DNA of 64,000 bases from Stappia sp. (GCA_002722295.1 PBLF01000021.1:1-64000); one strand, 5' to 3'; numbered from the stretch's first letter, positions 45,316-55,076 are shown. The notes: generated from the letters alone by a model not told the origin. A program made the numbers and translations.

Positions 45316-46327
45316 TTTCCAGGCACTCCTGACACCTGAAGTGACCCGGCTCGCCTTGGCGGGCTTGGCGGCCTTCTCGATCGTCGGCATTCTCTATGCC
45401 GTGTTCCAGCCCATGCTGAGTGGCGGTTCGCGTAGCGAAAAACGGCTGAAAAGCATTGCCACGCGAGCCCCGTCTCTGGAGGCGGTGAGACGCACGAAGG
45501 ATGCGGACAAGCGCCGAAAGTCGGTTCAGGATCAGCTTCGCGACTTTGAGCAGCGCGAAAAGAAGAAGGCCCAAAAGGCGGCAAAGGTCTCCATCGAGGA
45601 GCGGCTCGACCAGGCCGGGCTCGAGTGGTCCAAACGCGGTTTCTATGTCTTTTCAGCGATTTGCGGCGTTGTCATGCTGATCATCGGCATGTTGATCACC
45701 GGGTCGCTGCTGCTGAACGCGGCGTTTGCCTTCATCGGCTTCTTCGGTCTGCCGCGCTTCTACCTGTCACGTCGGCGCAACAAGCGCATCGAGGCTTTTC
45801 TGAACGAATTGCCCAATGCAGTTGACGTGGTCGTGCGCGGAACGAAGGCCGGTTTGCCGTTGGCGGAATGTCTGACGATCGTTTCTCAGGAGGCACGCGA
45901 GCCTATCCGCACCGAATTCCGCCGGATTATCGAGGCTCAGGCAATGGGCATCTCGCTGCCTGAGGCCGTGGCGCGCCTGCCCGAGCGCATGCCGGTCGCG
46001 GAAGCCAACTTCTTTGCCATTGTGGTGGCCATTCAGTCCCAGGCCGGCGGGTCCATTTCCGAGGCGCTCGGCAACCTTTCGAAGGTGCTGCGCGAGCGCC
46101 GTGCGATGAAGGGCAAGATCAAGGCGATGAGTCAGGAGGCGAAGTCCTCCGCCGCGATCATCGGCTCGTTGCCCTTTATCGTGGCCGGTGTCCTCACGAT
46201 CACCAGCCCGTCCTACATCATGCTCCTCTTCACGGATCCTACCGGCAACATCATCCTGGCGTTCTCAGCCATATGGATGGTGACCGGAATGCTGATCATG
46301 AAGAAGATGATCGCCTTCGATTTCTGA
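45308..46327 (+). CDS. tadB: Pilus inner-membrane platform protein TadB
   Basis: 339 residues of the GspF family: an N-terminal membrane helix, a basic cytoplasmic loop (about 45-100, coiled coil rich in Lys/Arg), further helices and the cytoplasmic GspF domain (ELPNAVDVVVRGTKAGLPLA, AIQSQAGGSISEAL). The start is the GTG at 45308 overlapping cpaF by eight bases; an ATG at 45251 would lie further inside cpaF and is not needed. Confidence 0.93.
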   Translation: MVDFQALLTPEVTRLALAGLAAFSIVGILYAVFQPMLSGGSRSEKRLKSIATRAPSLEAVRRTKDADKRRKSVQDQLRDFEQREKKKAQKAAKVSIEERLDQAGLEWSKRGFYVFSAICGVVMLIIGMLITGSLLLNAAFAFIGFFGLPRFYLSRRRNKRIEAFLNELPNAVDVVVRGTKAGLPLAECLTIVSQEAREPIRTEFRRIIEAQAMGISLPEAVARLPERMPVAEANFFAIVVAIQSQAGGSISEALGNLSKVLRERRAMKGKIKAMSQEAKSSAAIIGSLPFIVAGVLTITSPSYIMLLFTDPTGNIILAFSAIWMVTGMLIMKKMIAFDF

Positions 46328-46338
46328 GTGGTCCAGCC

Positions 46339-47316
46339 ATGTCCATGTCCGAGCTTCTGTCCCAGCAGACCATCATCCTGGCGTTGACCGTTCTGGCGGT
46401 GGGCGGCACGGTCTATTCGCTGGTCATCCCGTTTATCGAGGGGGACAAACTCAAGAGCCGGATGAAGTCGGTCGCCCTGGAAAGGGACAAGCTGCGCGCG
46501 CGCGAGCGTGCCCGTCTCGCCAATGAGAAGCAGTCGTCGCGGGTTTCGCTGCGCAACGCGCCCAAGAAGCGTCTTCAAAGCATCGTCGACCAGCTTAACC
46601 TGAAGAACCTCATGTCGGACGAGAAGACGGCGTTCCGTCTCGTCCAGGCCGGCCTGCGCGGTCCGCGGCCGCTCTATACGTTTCTCTTCGCCCGGCTCGT
46701 GATGCCGGTGATCCTTTTCGTGGTGGCGTTGTTCTACACGTTCATCGTGCTTCAGCTCGAACAGCCGCCAATGGTCAATGTGCTGATTGCCAGCGTGATC
46801 GCCTTCATCGGCTACTACGCTCCGGACCTCTATGTGAAGAACCGCATCCAGAACCGCCAGACCTCCATCAACCGGGCCTGGCCGGATGCACTCGATCTCA
46901 TGCTGATCTGTGTGGAATCGGGCATGTCCATCGAGGTCGCCTTCCGGAAGGTCGCGGAAGAAATCGGCATTCAGTCCGTGCCGCTCGCCGAGGAGCTGAC
47001 GCTGACGAATGCCGAACTTTCCTATCTCGGAGACCGCAAGCAGGCTTACGAGAATCTGGCGAAGCGGACAGGCCTCGAGGGGGTGAAGAATGTCTCGCTT
47101 GCGCTGATTCAGGCCGAGCGGTACGGCACGCCCGTTTCCCAGGCACTGCGTGTGATGGCGGACGAAAGCCGGTCGCAGCGAATGCAGGCCGCCGAAAAGA
47201 AGGCCGCCGCCCTGCCGCCAAAGCTCACCGTGCCGATGATCGTGTTCTTCCTGCCCGTGCTTCTGGCCGTTATCATCGGTCCCGTCATCATTCAGGCCAT
47301 GGCGACCTTCCGGTAG
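46339..47316 (+). CDS. tadC: Pilus inner-membrane platform protein TadC
   Basis: 325 residues, second GspF-family platform protein: helices near residues 8-28 and about 115-165, the GspF cytoplasmic domain (WPDALDLMLICVESGMSIE, IQAERYGTPVSQALRVMADE) and a final helix. It should pair with TadB to anchor the growing pilus. The ATG at 46339 follows the tadB stop by 11 bases. Last gene of the plus-strand pilus operon, ending at a strong terminator. Confidence 0.93.
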   Translation: MSMSELLSQQTIILALTVLAVGGTVYSLVIPFIEGDKLKSRMKSVALERDKLRARERARLANEKQSSRVSLRNAPKKRLQSIVDQLNLKNLMSDEKTAFRLVQAGLRGPRPLYTFLFARLVMPVILFVVALFYTFIVLQLEQPPMVNVLIASVIAFIGYYAPDLYVKNRIQNRQTSINRAWPDALDLMLICVESGMSIEVAFRKVAEEIGIQSVPLAEELTLTNAELSYLGDRKQAYENLAKRTGLEGVKNVSLALIQAERYGTPVSQALRVMADESRSQRMQAAEKKAAALPPKLTVPMIVFFLPVLLAVIIGPVIIQAMATFR

Positions 47317-47356
47317 GGCCATTTCGTGCCGATGCCGTTTGGCGTGGTCGCCGATG

Positions 47357-47410
47357 GAAACAATGCAAAAGGCCCGCCGGGATTTTCCGGCGGGCCTTTT
47401 GCATTGTTTC
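47357..47410. terminator. Strong bidirectional terminator, 24-bp stem
   Basis: Perfect 24-base arms (47357-47380 and 47387-47410) flank the loop GATTTT. The core GGCCCGCCGG/CCGGCGGGCC has AAAA on its left and TTTT on its right, so U-tracts are formed on both strands. It lies between the convergent tadC and tadD genes and should end both transcripts. Confidence 0.92.
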
Positions 47411-47448
47411 GCTTTCTTGTCCGTCAGGAGAGGCGAAAGCCGTCCGGA

Positions 47449-48273
47449 TCAGCTTCCGCTCTTTTTCTTCCTCTTGTCACCGTCGGACAGTTCCGCCCAG
47501 GTGTTCTTCTGGGATAGCATCTTGCGAAGGTAGGCAATGTTCTCGTTCGCCTGGCGCGGGTCCATCTCGGCGCGAGCGACCTGCTCCGCCTCGTCGAAGC
47601 GTCCCTGCAGGCCAATTGCCAGCGCGAGGTTTTGCCGGATACGGCTGTCGGCGCGGGGGCTGTTGGACGCGTCGCGCAGGATCTTTTCCGCTTTCTGCAC
47701 CTCGCCTGACAGCAGATAGGACATGGCGAGGTTGTTGAGCAGGCTGGGCTCCTGCGGGGCGATACGGAGCGCCTGGGTATAGAGCTTGCGTGCCTCGGCG
47801 GTGTTGCCCATCTGGTCATTGATCGCCGCTGCCGCCGACATTAGCCGCCAATCCGGATTCGTTGGTGTCTGGGCCCCGTTGATCACCTGAAGCGCTTCTG
47901 CCAGCTTGCCGCTCATGGCCAGCACCTTGCCGTAGGCGGCGGCAATGTCCCGGTCCGACTGATGGGTGATCACGGCCTTGCGCAAAACGGCTTCGGCCTG
48001 TTCGACCTGGCCATTTCGTTTCAGGGAGGCCGAATAGTTCAGAATGTTCTCGCGGTCGCTCGGGTCGCTCTCGTAGGCCCTGGCCCAGTACCCCACCGCC
48101 TGGCGCGCGGCGTCCGAGCCGGGCGCGACATAGTTCTGGCCGCTCGCGCCATGGGTCCCCACGCTCCGCTTGGACGAGGCGCAGCCGCCGACCGCCAGGA
48201 GAGCGACCATCGAGACCGCAAGCGTCATGCGGAGCGGGGTCGATCGCGTGATATCGCGTCGGAAGAAGGGCAT
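47449..48273 (-). CDS. tadD: TPR lipoprotein TadD
   Basis: 274 residues. The lipobox LLAVGGC puts the lipidated cysteine at residue 31 when the ATG at 48273 is used; an ATG at 48363 would bury the signal 30 residues in. About five tetratricopeptide repeats follow (for example AEAVLRKAVITHQSDRDIAA and PSLLNNLAMSYLLSGEV). TadD is the outer-membrane pilotin-like factor for the secretin. It is convergent with the main pilus operon and therefore has its own promoter. Confidence 0.92.
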   Translation of the reverse strand: MPFFRRDITRSTPLRMTLAVSMVALLAVGGCASSKRSVGTHGASGQNYVAPGSDAARQAVGYWARAYESDPSDRENILNYSASLKRNGQVEQAEAVLRKAVITHQSDRDIAAAYGKVLAMSGKLAEALQVINGAQTPTNPDWRLMSAAAAINDQMGNTAEARKLYTQALRIAPQEPSLLNNLAMSYLLSGEVQKAEKILRDASNSPRADSRIRQNLALAIGLQGRFDEAEQVARAEMDPRQANENIAYLRKMLSQKNTWAELSDGDKRKKKSGS

Positions 48274-48519
48274 GAAACCAGGCTCCTGGACTGTGCCCGC
48301 CAAGCCGGCCGCGATCTGTTCGCGCCCGGACTGGCGAGGGTCGCAATTTGGCTTTCCAAGCAATAGGCCGTTAACCCTAATGCTTCGTTAAATCGGGGCG
48401 GAGCGTCTGCCTGGAAACTGGGGTGCGCGCGGATTTGCGGCGTCCGGGCAATCGGTTAAGCTGGAAGCCTTCCGGTGTTGCCACGCCGCCGCGTGGCCAG
48501 GTGAAATGAGGTCAGTTCC

Positions 48520-49920
48520 GTGCGTCATGCTCTTGCAGCCTTCGAGTCATCCCTTCCGACCGTTCCGGTTCATGTCGTTGACAAGCAATCTTTGGCCGAG
48601 ACGCTTGCCGACCTGCCTGCGTCGGTCGGAGGATTTGCGAAAGCGTCGGGCTTTGAGGCTGCCGTCGGCCAGGTCCTCGTGGTTCCGGATGCGGACGGAG
48701 CCATTGCAACCGTTCTGTTTGGCGTGGCGAACGCGACAGATCCCGGCTTTGCGCTCGGCGACCTGGCGCGCAAGCTTCCCGGCGGGACATTTCGTATCGT
48801 TGGGGCAGGTATTGCCGGGGAGGCGGCGGCCCTTGCCTTCGCGCTTGGTTCCTATCGGTTCGAGCGCTATCGCAAGCCTTCGGACAAGGCCCGGCCGGTG
48901 CTGATGGTGGAACCGGATGTCGATCTGGACGCGGTACTGGGCATTGTCGCCGGGGTGCAGATCGCACGGGATCTCGTCAATACCCCGGCAAATGACCTCG
49001 GCCCGGAAGAACTCGCCACCGCCGCTATCACGCTCTTTGGCACCTATGGCGGGTCGAGCCGGGTCGTCGAAGGGGAAGCGCTTCTGGAAGAAGGCTTTCC
49101 CATGATACATGCGGTCGGTCGGGCAAGCACGCGCGCGCCGCGCCTGATCGATGCGACATGGGGCGACGAGACGGATCCGAAGGTGACGCTTGTGGGCAAG
49201 GGGGTCATTTTCGATACAGGTGGTCTCGACATCAAGCCGGCCAGCGCCATGACCCTGATGAAGAAGGATATGGGCGGCGCGGCCAACGTTCTCGCTCTCG
49301 CGGCCATGGTCATGGATGCGGAACTGCCAGTGCGGCTGCGGGTCATCATTCCCGCCGTTGAGAATGCGATCTCCGGCAATGCCTTCAGGCCGGGCGACAT
49401 TTTGCCGAGCCGCAAGGGGATCACCGTCGAGATCGGAAACACGGATGCCGAGGGACGGCTGGTGCTTGCGGACGCGCTTGCGCTGGCCGATGAGGAGGAG
49501 CCGGAGATCCTTCTGGATATGGCGACGCTTACGGGAGCTGCACGTGTCGCGCTCGGGCCGGAACTGCCGCCCTTCTACACCGACGACGAAGACTTTGCCT
49601 CCGATCTGGCTGCAAGGGCACTCAAGGTGTCGGATCCGCTCTGGCGGCTTCCTCTGTGGAGGCCCTATGAGAGCTATCTGGAGAGCAGGGTTGCCGATAT
49701 CAATCACATCAACACCTCCGGTGCGGGGTTCGCGGGATCGGTAACGGCCGCGCTCTTTTTGGCCCGGTTTGTCGAGAAGGCCAAAACCTGGGCGCATTTC
49801 GACATCTACGCCTGGAACCCGTCCGACCGTCCGGCACGACCGGCAGGCGGAGAAGCGCAGGCCGTGCGTGCCCTCTTTGACCTGCTGAAGGAGCGGTACG
49901 GAGGGAGCCAGGCTGCGTGA
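48520..49920 (+). CDS. Leucyl aminopeptidase family protein (M17)
   Basis: 466-residue two-metal cytosolic aminopeptidase. The C-terminal catalytic half has GKGVIFDTGGLDIKPA with a metal Lys/Asp, KKDMGGAANVL and the signature NTDAEGRLVLADAL. The N-terminal domain is diverged from PepA, as in the PepB-like subgroup common in Alphaproteobacteria. The start is the GTG at 48520; an ATG is not available before the conserved region. Monocistronic, as both sides have gaps of about 100-250 bases. Confidence 0.93.
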   Translation: MRHALAAFESSLPTVPVHVVDKQSLAETLADLPASVGGFAKASGFEAAVGQVLVVPDADGAIATVLFGVANATDPGFALGDLARKLPGGTFRIVGAGIAGEAAALAFALGSYRFERYRKPSDKARPVLMVEPDVDLDAVLGIVAGVQIARDLVNTPANDLGPEELATAAITLFGTYGGSSRVVEGEALLEEGFPMIHAVGRASTRAPRLIDATWGDETDPKVTLVGKGVIFDTGGLDIKPASAMTLMKKDMGGAANVLALAAMVMDAELPVRLRVIIPAVENAISGNAFRPGDILPSRKGITVEIGNTDAEGRLVLADALALADEEEPEILLDMATLTGAARVALGPELPPFYTDDEDFASDLAARALKVSDPLWRLPLWRPYESYLESRVADINHINTSGAGFAGSVTAALFLARFVEKAKTWAHFDIYAWNPSDRPARPAGGEAQAVRALFDLLKERYGGSQAA

Positions 49921-50016
49921 CGGAAGGTGGCCGACGTATAACGGATCCGAAACGATATTCGCGCTAGTGTCGCCTGGGACGCCCGGACCACCCGGGGCAG
50001 GAGGAACATCAGACGG

Positions 50017-50367
50017 ATGGGAATCGAGATCCGGCCGGCACAGGCGCTGAGGCTCTGGCACGACGTGACGATGTCGCTGGTGACCGATGGTGACCAGGAT
50101 CTGACGTCGCGCCAGATGGCGATCCTTCTCACTGTTTACCTGGAGCCGCCGCCCCATACGGTGCGGGGGCTGGCGGCGCGCCTCGACGTCACCAAGCCTG
50201 TCATTACCCGTGCCCTGGATACGCTGGGAGCAATGAAGCTTCTGTCGCGTCGCCGCGATGAGGCCGACCGGCGCAACGTGGTCGTAACGCGGACCGTTGC
50301 CGGTGCCTTGTATCTGGAGCGTATTGGCGACACGATCAGTGTGAAGGCTGCCGAGATAACACGCTGA
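50017..50367 (+). CDS. MarR-like winged-helix regulator
   Basis: 116 residues, a small single-domain regulator. The MarR-like core is clear: LTSRQMAILLTVYLEPPPHT, the recognition helix VTKPVITRALDTLGAMK and the wing SRRRDEADRRNVVVTRT. It lies 51 bases upstream of the NlpC/P60 gene on the same strand, so the two may be cotranscribed. The ligand and targets are unknown. Confidence 0.87.
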   Translation: MGIEIRPAQALRLWHDVTMSLVTDGDQDLTSRQMAILLTVYLEPPPHTVRGLAARLDVTKPVITRALDTLGAMKLLSRRRDEADRRNVVVTRTVAGALYLERIGDTISVKAAEITR

Positions 50368-50418
50368 AAGCCGCATGGCAGATGCGGGGTGTTCAACTTC
50401 CTCCAGTCAGGGTGATGC

Positions 50419-51309
50419 ATGACCGGGACAGCCGAGCTTGCCGATTTGGATCGCCGTCGCCATCCCGTGCGAACCGATCTTGCGGCGCGCGCCTATGAGG
50501 GGCGCGTCGATGTTCCCCGTTTTGCCGATGGCACCTTGATGCATGTCACTGCCGATCTTGTCGACATTCGGCCTGTGCCCGATCCATGTCGTTCCATCGA
50601 CAGCCAGGCGATCTTTGGTGAGCAGGTAACCGTCTTCGAGGTTTCCGATGATGGCTGGGCCTGGGGACAGCTCGGAACGGACGGCTATGTGGGATACATG
50701 CCGTATTCGGCACTTGGAGACACAGGGGAGACGCCGACCCATCGGGTCACGGCTTTGCGCAGCTACCGCTATCCCTCTCCCGAGTTGAAGAGCCCGCCGC
50801 TTGGTCTGCTCTCACTGGGTGCACGCGTCGCAGTGATCGGCGAAACGGTGGTGCGCGGGTTGACCTATGCGCTTCTTGCGGATGGTTCTGCCATGGTTGC
50901 CCGCCACCTCGCGCCTCTCGGCGCCCGCGTGGACGACTGGGTGTCCGTGGCCGAGATGTTTCTTGGAACGCCCTATCTCTGGGGAGGGCGCTCCTCACTC
51001 GGGCTTGACTGTTCCGCGCTGATCCAGCTTGCCGCCGCCGAAGCCGGCATCCTTGTTCCGCGCGACAGTGACATGCAGGCCGGGGAAGCCGGCGATGCGC
51101 TGCCGCTTGAGGATTTCAGCAAGGGCAACCGGCGGCGTGGCGATCTTCTGTTCTGGAAAGGCCATGTTGGTGTGCTCTTGTCACCGGACGAACTTCTACA
51201 TGCCAATGGCCATACGATGAGCGTTGCCAGGGAACCCGTGGCCGAAGCCTTGTCCCGTATTTCAAAGGTCGAGTGGGGAGCGCTTACGGGGTGGCGGCGG
51301 CTGCGCTGA
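50419..51309 (+). CDS. NlpC/P60 peptidoglycan hydrolase with SH3-like domains
   Basis: 296 residues without a clear signal peptide. Two bacterial SH3-like segments (about 60-110 and 120-175) precede an NlpC/P60 cysteine peptidase domain with the catalytic Cys in LGLDCSALIQL, His in GHVGVLL and a third polar residue, His, in LHANGHTM. It should cut within peptide stems of peptidoglycan (gamma-D-Glu-diaminopimelate type). Lack of an export signal suggests recycling of muropeptides in the cytoplasm, or non-classical export. Confidence 0.9.
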   Translation: MTGTAELADLDRRRHPVRTDLAARAYEGRVDVPRFADGTLMHVTADLVDIRPVPDPCRSIDSQAIFGEQVTVFEVSDDGWAWGQLGTDGYVGYMPYSALGDTGETPTHRVTALRSYRYPSPELKSPPLGLLSLGARVAVIGETVVRGLTYALLADGSAMVARHLAPLGARVDDWVSVAEMFLGTPYLWGGRSSLGLDCSALIQLAAAEAGILVPRDSDMQAGEAGDALPLEDFSKGNRRRGDLLFWKGHVGVLLSPDELLHANGHTMSVAREPVAEALSRISKVEWGALTGWRRLR

Positions 51310-51455
51310 GGCTGTCGTTCTTGGCGTACCCTGCGGGGGATCTGGTTGGAGCATACGACCGGCATCGATAATGTCGTTCAAAAATTGTTTTGTGAAATTT
51401 TATTCGTTTTACTAATCCTTGGCCGGCAATTTGTTCTTGGTGTGTCTTTTACGTT

Positions 51456-51486
51456 GGGGCAGCTATGCAATATATGCATTTGCCCC
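51456..51486. promoter_or_regulatory. Nested dyad in an AT-rich intergenic region
   Basis: GGGGCA and TGCCCC form outer arms, and ATGCA/TGCAT inner arms around ATATA. The 31-base element lies in the gap (51310-51678) between the NlpC/P60 gene and the receiver-like gene. It could be an operator or, read as RNA, a hairpin without T-tract. The rest of the gap holds a T-rich stretch near 51370-51450 and no gene I can support. Confidence 0.35.
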
Positions 51487-51678
51487 TACAGGTGAATCCG
51501 AATAGACAGCCGTCAATTCGTCCAGCAATCATCTGGACATATGATCAGATCGTGGCCGGTCGGCAGAGGAGGGACTCTTGCCCGGCACGCCGCGACCCTT
51601 GGTAAAAAGCTCCTCGACACTGCCTTGGTAGCCGGGAGGGCGGCTGTTGTCGCGGGAGCCGGACGGACCTTCTGTTTC

Positions 51679-52101
51679 ATGTTGCATGTCATTCCCGATG
51701 CCGTGTTCCTCCATGTCGAGGACAGCGCGGCAGATGCCCGGCTTTTCCGTGACGTCCTCTCCACGGTTACCGGAAATGTACGCGTTCGCCGGGTAAGTTC
51801 CATCGCCAAGGCGCTGGATCTGCTTTCCGTCGACGATCCTTCGGCTGTTCCCTTCGATTGCGTCGTTGCGTCCACGGGGATTGCGGGTGGAAGCGCACGA
51901 GATCTCGCCTGCCGCTTGCGCCAGCGTTACGACACGGCGACGCTTCCCATCATCGGGCTGGCGCGCGATGCGCCCCAGAGCGAGGCCGCGAGCTGGTTCG
52001 ATGCGGTCTACCAGAAGTGTGACAGCCGCAAGGGTTTGCGCCCGGTCGTCGAGGCGATCGTGAGCCTCTGGTTCGATCGCGCGCGCCGCTTCCACTGCTG
52101 A
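51679..52101 (+). CDS. Stand-alone receiver-like protein lacking the phosphoacceptor Asp
   Basis: 140 residues from the ATG at 51679, almost exactly one receiver domain. The acidic pair is kept (FLHVEDSAADA), and so is the late lysine (YQKCDS). At the phosphorylation site the strand reads FDCVVASTGIAGGS, with Ser in the position of the acceptor Asp; the conserved Thr/Ser in the next motif (IIGLARDA) is Ala. It probably does not take a phosphoryl group in the usual way and may bind a partner constitutively. The frame extends to an ATG at 51541, but that leader has no good ribosome site. Confidence 0.65.
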   Translation: MLHVIPDAVFLHVEDSAADARLFRDVLSTVTGNVRVRRVSSIAKALDLLSVDDPSAVPFDCVVASTGIAGGSARDLACRLRQRYDTATLPIIGLARDAPQSEAASWFDAVYQKCDSRKGLRPVVEAIVSLWFDRARRFHC

Positions 52102-52113
52102 TCCCGCGCGGTT

Positions 52114-53058
52114 TCAGTAGCCGGCGTTTCTGTCCACGAGATTGGCCAGTGGGTTTCCGGCCTCGTGGGCAAGTATCTGTTCGGCGATATAGTCGGAGAT
52201 GGCTTCAGGATCGCTGTCGGCGGCTATATGCGGCGTGATCACCACGTTCTCAAGATCCCAGAGCGGGCTTGTCGCAGCGAGCGGTTCCGTTTCGAAGACG
52301 TCGAGGCTTGCGCCGGCAAGTGTTCCATCGGTGAGCGCGCGTACCAGATCGGTTTCCACCTGGCTGCCACCTCGCCCCGCGTTGATGAACACCGGCCCAT
52401 CGATCGCGCCGTCACGCGCGAGCCGTGACAGGAAGCCATGATCGACGAGATGCCGGGTTTCGTCGGTCAGCGGCAGAAGATTGACGAGAATGTCCGTGCG
52501 CGCGAGGAAATCATCGAGCTCGGACGCGCCGGCGAAACAGGCTGCGCCATCCACTTGCTTGCGGCTGCGAGCCCATCCGGCAACGTCGTACCCGAGCCGC
52601 ACCAGAACGGACGCGGCCTCCTTGCCCAGCACCCCGAGCCCTAGAATGCCGACGCGTACGCGGTGCGCAGCAGCCTGTTCGTAGTCTTTCCAGACCCGTG
52701 CCCTTTGCTGCGCAAGATAGGTGAGTTGTCGGCGGTGGTGCAGAAGGACCTGCAGGGTAACCCATTCGCTCATGCGAGCGGTGAGGTCCGGGTCCACGAC
52801 ACGCACCAGGGGAACATCCGGAAGGTGTGGGTCGGACAGAAGGTGATCGACGCCCGCGCCGAGCGAGAAGATCACCTCTAGATTGGGGCAGCGTGCGAGA
52901 AGTCCCGGTTCGGGTTTCCAGGCCAGCGCGTAGCGCACCTTTGAGAGGTCGCTGTCGCTTGCGGGGTGGCTCGCAACCCTGTGATCGGGAAGACGGGTTG
53001 AAAGTCTCTTCACCCACGGCTGCGGGTTCCATCCGGACACGGCAATGAACAGGGACAT
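52114..53058 (-). CDS. ghrA: Glyoxylate/hydroxypyruvate reductase A-like 2-hydroxyacid dehydrogenase
   Basis: 314-residue NAD(P)H-dependent reductase, likely reducing glyoxylate and hydroxypyruvate. The Rossmann motif GILGLGVLGKEAA is followed by an Arg-rich WARSRKQV that suits NADPH. Catalytic residues are the Arg in INAGRGGSQV, the Glu in DVFETEPL and His in ITPHIAADSD. The N terminus (LFIAVSGWNPQPWVKRL) and length match GhrA rather than the longer GhrB. It is convergent with the receiver-like gene. Confidence 0.9.
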   Translation of the reverse strand: MSLFIAVSGWNPQPWVKRLSTRLPDHRVASHPASDSDLSKVRYALAWKPEPGLLARCPNLEVIFSLGAGVDHLLSDPHLPDVPLVRVVDPDLTARMSEWVTLQVLLHHRRQLTYLAQQRARVWKDYEQAAAHRVRVGILGLGVLGKEAASVLVRLGYDVAGWARSRKQVDGAACFAGASELDDFLARTDILVNLLPLTDETRHLVDHGFLSRLARDGAIDGPVFINAGRGGSQVETDLVRALTDGTLAGASLDVFETEPLAATSPLWDLENVVITPHIAADSDPEAISDYIAEQILAHEAGNPLANLVDRNAGY

Positions 53059-53138
53059 GGATGAACGGGCTCCCGGTCTGAGGATTGGTGTCCCGTATTA
53101 GCTGCTTGTCCGGCCCGAGGCAAAGCCGCCGGCGGCGC

Positions 53139-54329
53139 TTAGGGGGCGGACCCCGCGCCATTGGCGTCCGGCGCTGTCCGGGCTTCGTTCGGGCCGGTTC
53201 CGGACACCTCGTCAAGATCGAGTTCGCCGATATTGCGACCTCGCCGGGTGATCTTCTCGCTCGAGATCAGGATTTGCTCGATGTCGCGTTCAGCTTGCCC
53301 GAAGTGCGTCTGGAGCTTGCGCACCCGCTCGTCGAGCCGGGATACATCGTCAACCAGATGTGCGACTTCGATCTGGATGCGGTGGGCTTCCTCTCGCATT
53401 CGCGCATCGCGCAACACCGATTGCACCACCTGTATCGACAGAAGCAGAAGCGAGGGCGACACGATCACCACCCTTGCGCGGTGCGCGCGCTGGACCAGAT
53501 CGTCGAAACGCTCGTGAATTTCGGCAAAAACGCTTTCCGAAGGCACGAAGAGGAAGGCTGTGTCGAGTGTCTCTCCAGGAAGAAGATAGCGGTCGTGAAT
53601 GTCCGAGATGTGCTTCGCGATGTCGCGGCGAAAGCGTGCCTGCGCCTGCTTCAGGCTTTCGGCATCGCCCGCCGCCCGCAAGGCTGTGTGCGCTTCCAGG
53701 GGAAACTTGGCGTCGATGACGAGAGGAGGTGCTCCGCCGGGCAGGTGGATCAGGCAGTCCGGCCGCGAGCCGCTGGAGAGCGTGGCCTGGAAAGAATAGG
53801 AGCTTTCCGGCAGGGCATCCTTCACGATGGCTTCCATCCGGCCCTGGCCGAAGGCGCCGCGCGTCTGCTTGTTGTCCAGAATTGCCTGAAGCTGACCGAC
53901 CTGCCCCGACAAGGAGGAAATGGTGGATTGCGCCCGGTCGATGACTGCCAGACGCTCGTGCAGATGGCGAAGGCCATCGTGGGTGCGCCGCGTCGTCTCG
54001 GCAAGCGACTGACCGAGCTTGTGGCTCATGCCGTCGAGGCGGTCGTTGAGCGCTCGCGCGAGATCTCCCTGCCGTGAGCCGAAGATCTCGGCCATTGTCT
54101 GCATGCGACCGGTCATCTCGGCCTGCACCTTGAGCAGATCGGCGACGCGTTCCTCCAGTTCCCAGGCCTGTTCCGCACTGCGGGCATCCGCCGCACGGCG
54201 CGCCCGCGCCTGTCCGGCCGCGATGAGAACGAGCACGAGAAGAAGGGCTGTGATGGCGATGCCTGCGCCCGCCAGAGCTTCGGCGACGGTGAGCGGGTGA
54301 CCCGCGATCGTGACAAGAATCGTCGTCAT
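53139..54329 (-). CDS. rmuC: DNA recombination protein RmuC
   Basis: 396 residues: an N-terminal membrane helix (about 15-38), a long coiled coil (about 45-160) and the RmuC nuclease-like core ([40 protein letters not shown]). RmuC limits inversion at short repeats in E. coli. The ATG at 54329 fits the family; the same frame is open to 56138 but only as antisense to def and fmt. It diverges from def, which starts 81 bases away. Confidence 0.92.
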   Translation of the reverse strand: MTTILVTIAGHPLTVAEALAGAGIAITALLLVLVLIAAGQARARRAADARSAEQAWELEERVADLLKVQAEMTGRMQTMAEIFGSRQGDLARALNDRLDGMSHKLGQSLAETTRRTHDGLRHLHERLAVIDRAQSTISSLSGQVGQLQAILDNKQTRGAFGQGRMEAIVKDALPESSYSFQATLSSGSRPDCLIHLPGGAPPLVIDAKFPLEAHTALRAAGDAESLKQAQARFRRDIAKHISDIHDRYLLPGETLDTAFLFVPSESVFAEIHERFDDLVQRAHRARVVIVSPSLLLLSIQVVQSVLRDARMREEAHRIQIEVAHLVDDVSRLDERVRKLQTHFGQAERDIEQILISSEKITRRGRNIGELDLDEVSGTGPNEARTAPDANGAGSAP

Positions 54330-54410
54330 GGAAACAAATATAGAACATCCGGCTGTGTCACGAAACGAGCGTGCGTTGACGCCCGCGCGCCTTTCACATA
54401 TCTCAGCGGC

Positions 54411-54929
54411 ATGACGAAGCGCGATATCATTATCCTCCCCGATCCCCGGCTCCGGCTTGTGAGCGAGCCCGTCGCGACGGTCGATGCGGAGGTCCGCCAG
54501 CTTGCCGACGACATGCTGGAAACCATGTACGAGGCTCCCGGCATCGGTCTGGCCGCGATTCAGATCGGCGTGCCGAAGCGCATGCTGGTGCTCGATGTCG
54601 CACGCGAGGGGGAAGAGCCTGATCCCCTGGTCGTCATCAATCCCGAGGTGGTGTGGGAATCGCCCGAGCTGTCCGCGTATCAGGAGGGATGCCTGTCGAT
54701 CCCGGACTACTACGAGGATGTTGAGCGCCCGCAGCGTATCGGTCTGCGTTTCCTGGACCGTGAAGGCGCGGCGCGCGAGATCGAGGCCGACGGATTGCTC
54801 GCGACCTGCCTGCAGCACGAGATCGATCACCTGAATGGTGTTCTCTTCATCGATCACATCTCGCGACTGAAGCGGGATCGGGTCATGAAGAAATTCCAGA
54901 AACAGGCCCGCTTCGCGGAGAAGGGCTGA
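54411..54929 (+). CDS. def: Peptide deformylase
   Basis: Removes the formyl group from the N-terminal methionine of new proteins. 172 residues with the three family motifs: [10 protein letters not shown] (about residue 44), EGCLSIPD with the metal Cys (about 95) and HEIDHLNG with the two metal His and catalytic Glu (about 140). fmt follows on the same strand after 147 bases, the usual def-fmt pairing. The ATG at 54411 is preferred over one at 54297. Confidence 0.97.
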   Translation: MTKRDIIILPDPRLRLVSEPVATVDAEVRQLADDMLETMYEAPGIGLAAIQIGVPKRMLVLDVAREGEEPDPLVVINPEVVWESPELSAYQEGCLSIPDYYEDVERPQRIGLRFLDREGAAREIEADGLLATCLQHEIDHLNGVLFIDHISRLKRDRVMKKFQKQARFAEKG

Positions 54930-55076
54930 GGTCCGGACGCCCACCGCACCACGATCACGGTTCGCCGAACGTGCCGCAAGAGACCTGCGTGCAGGATTGT
55001 ACGGTGACCTTGTCCGTCGCGGCGGTTCGCACGGAGCGGTGCGATTGGGCTTCGAATACGAAAAGGACGGCACCAG

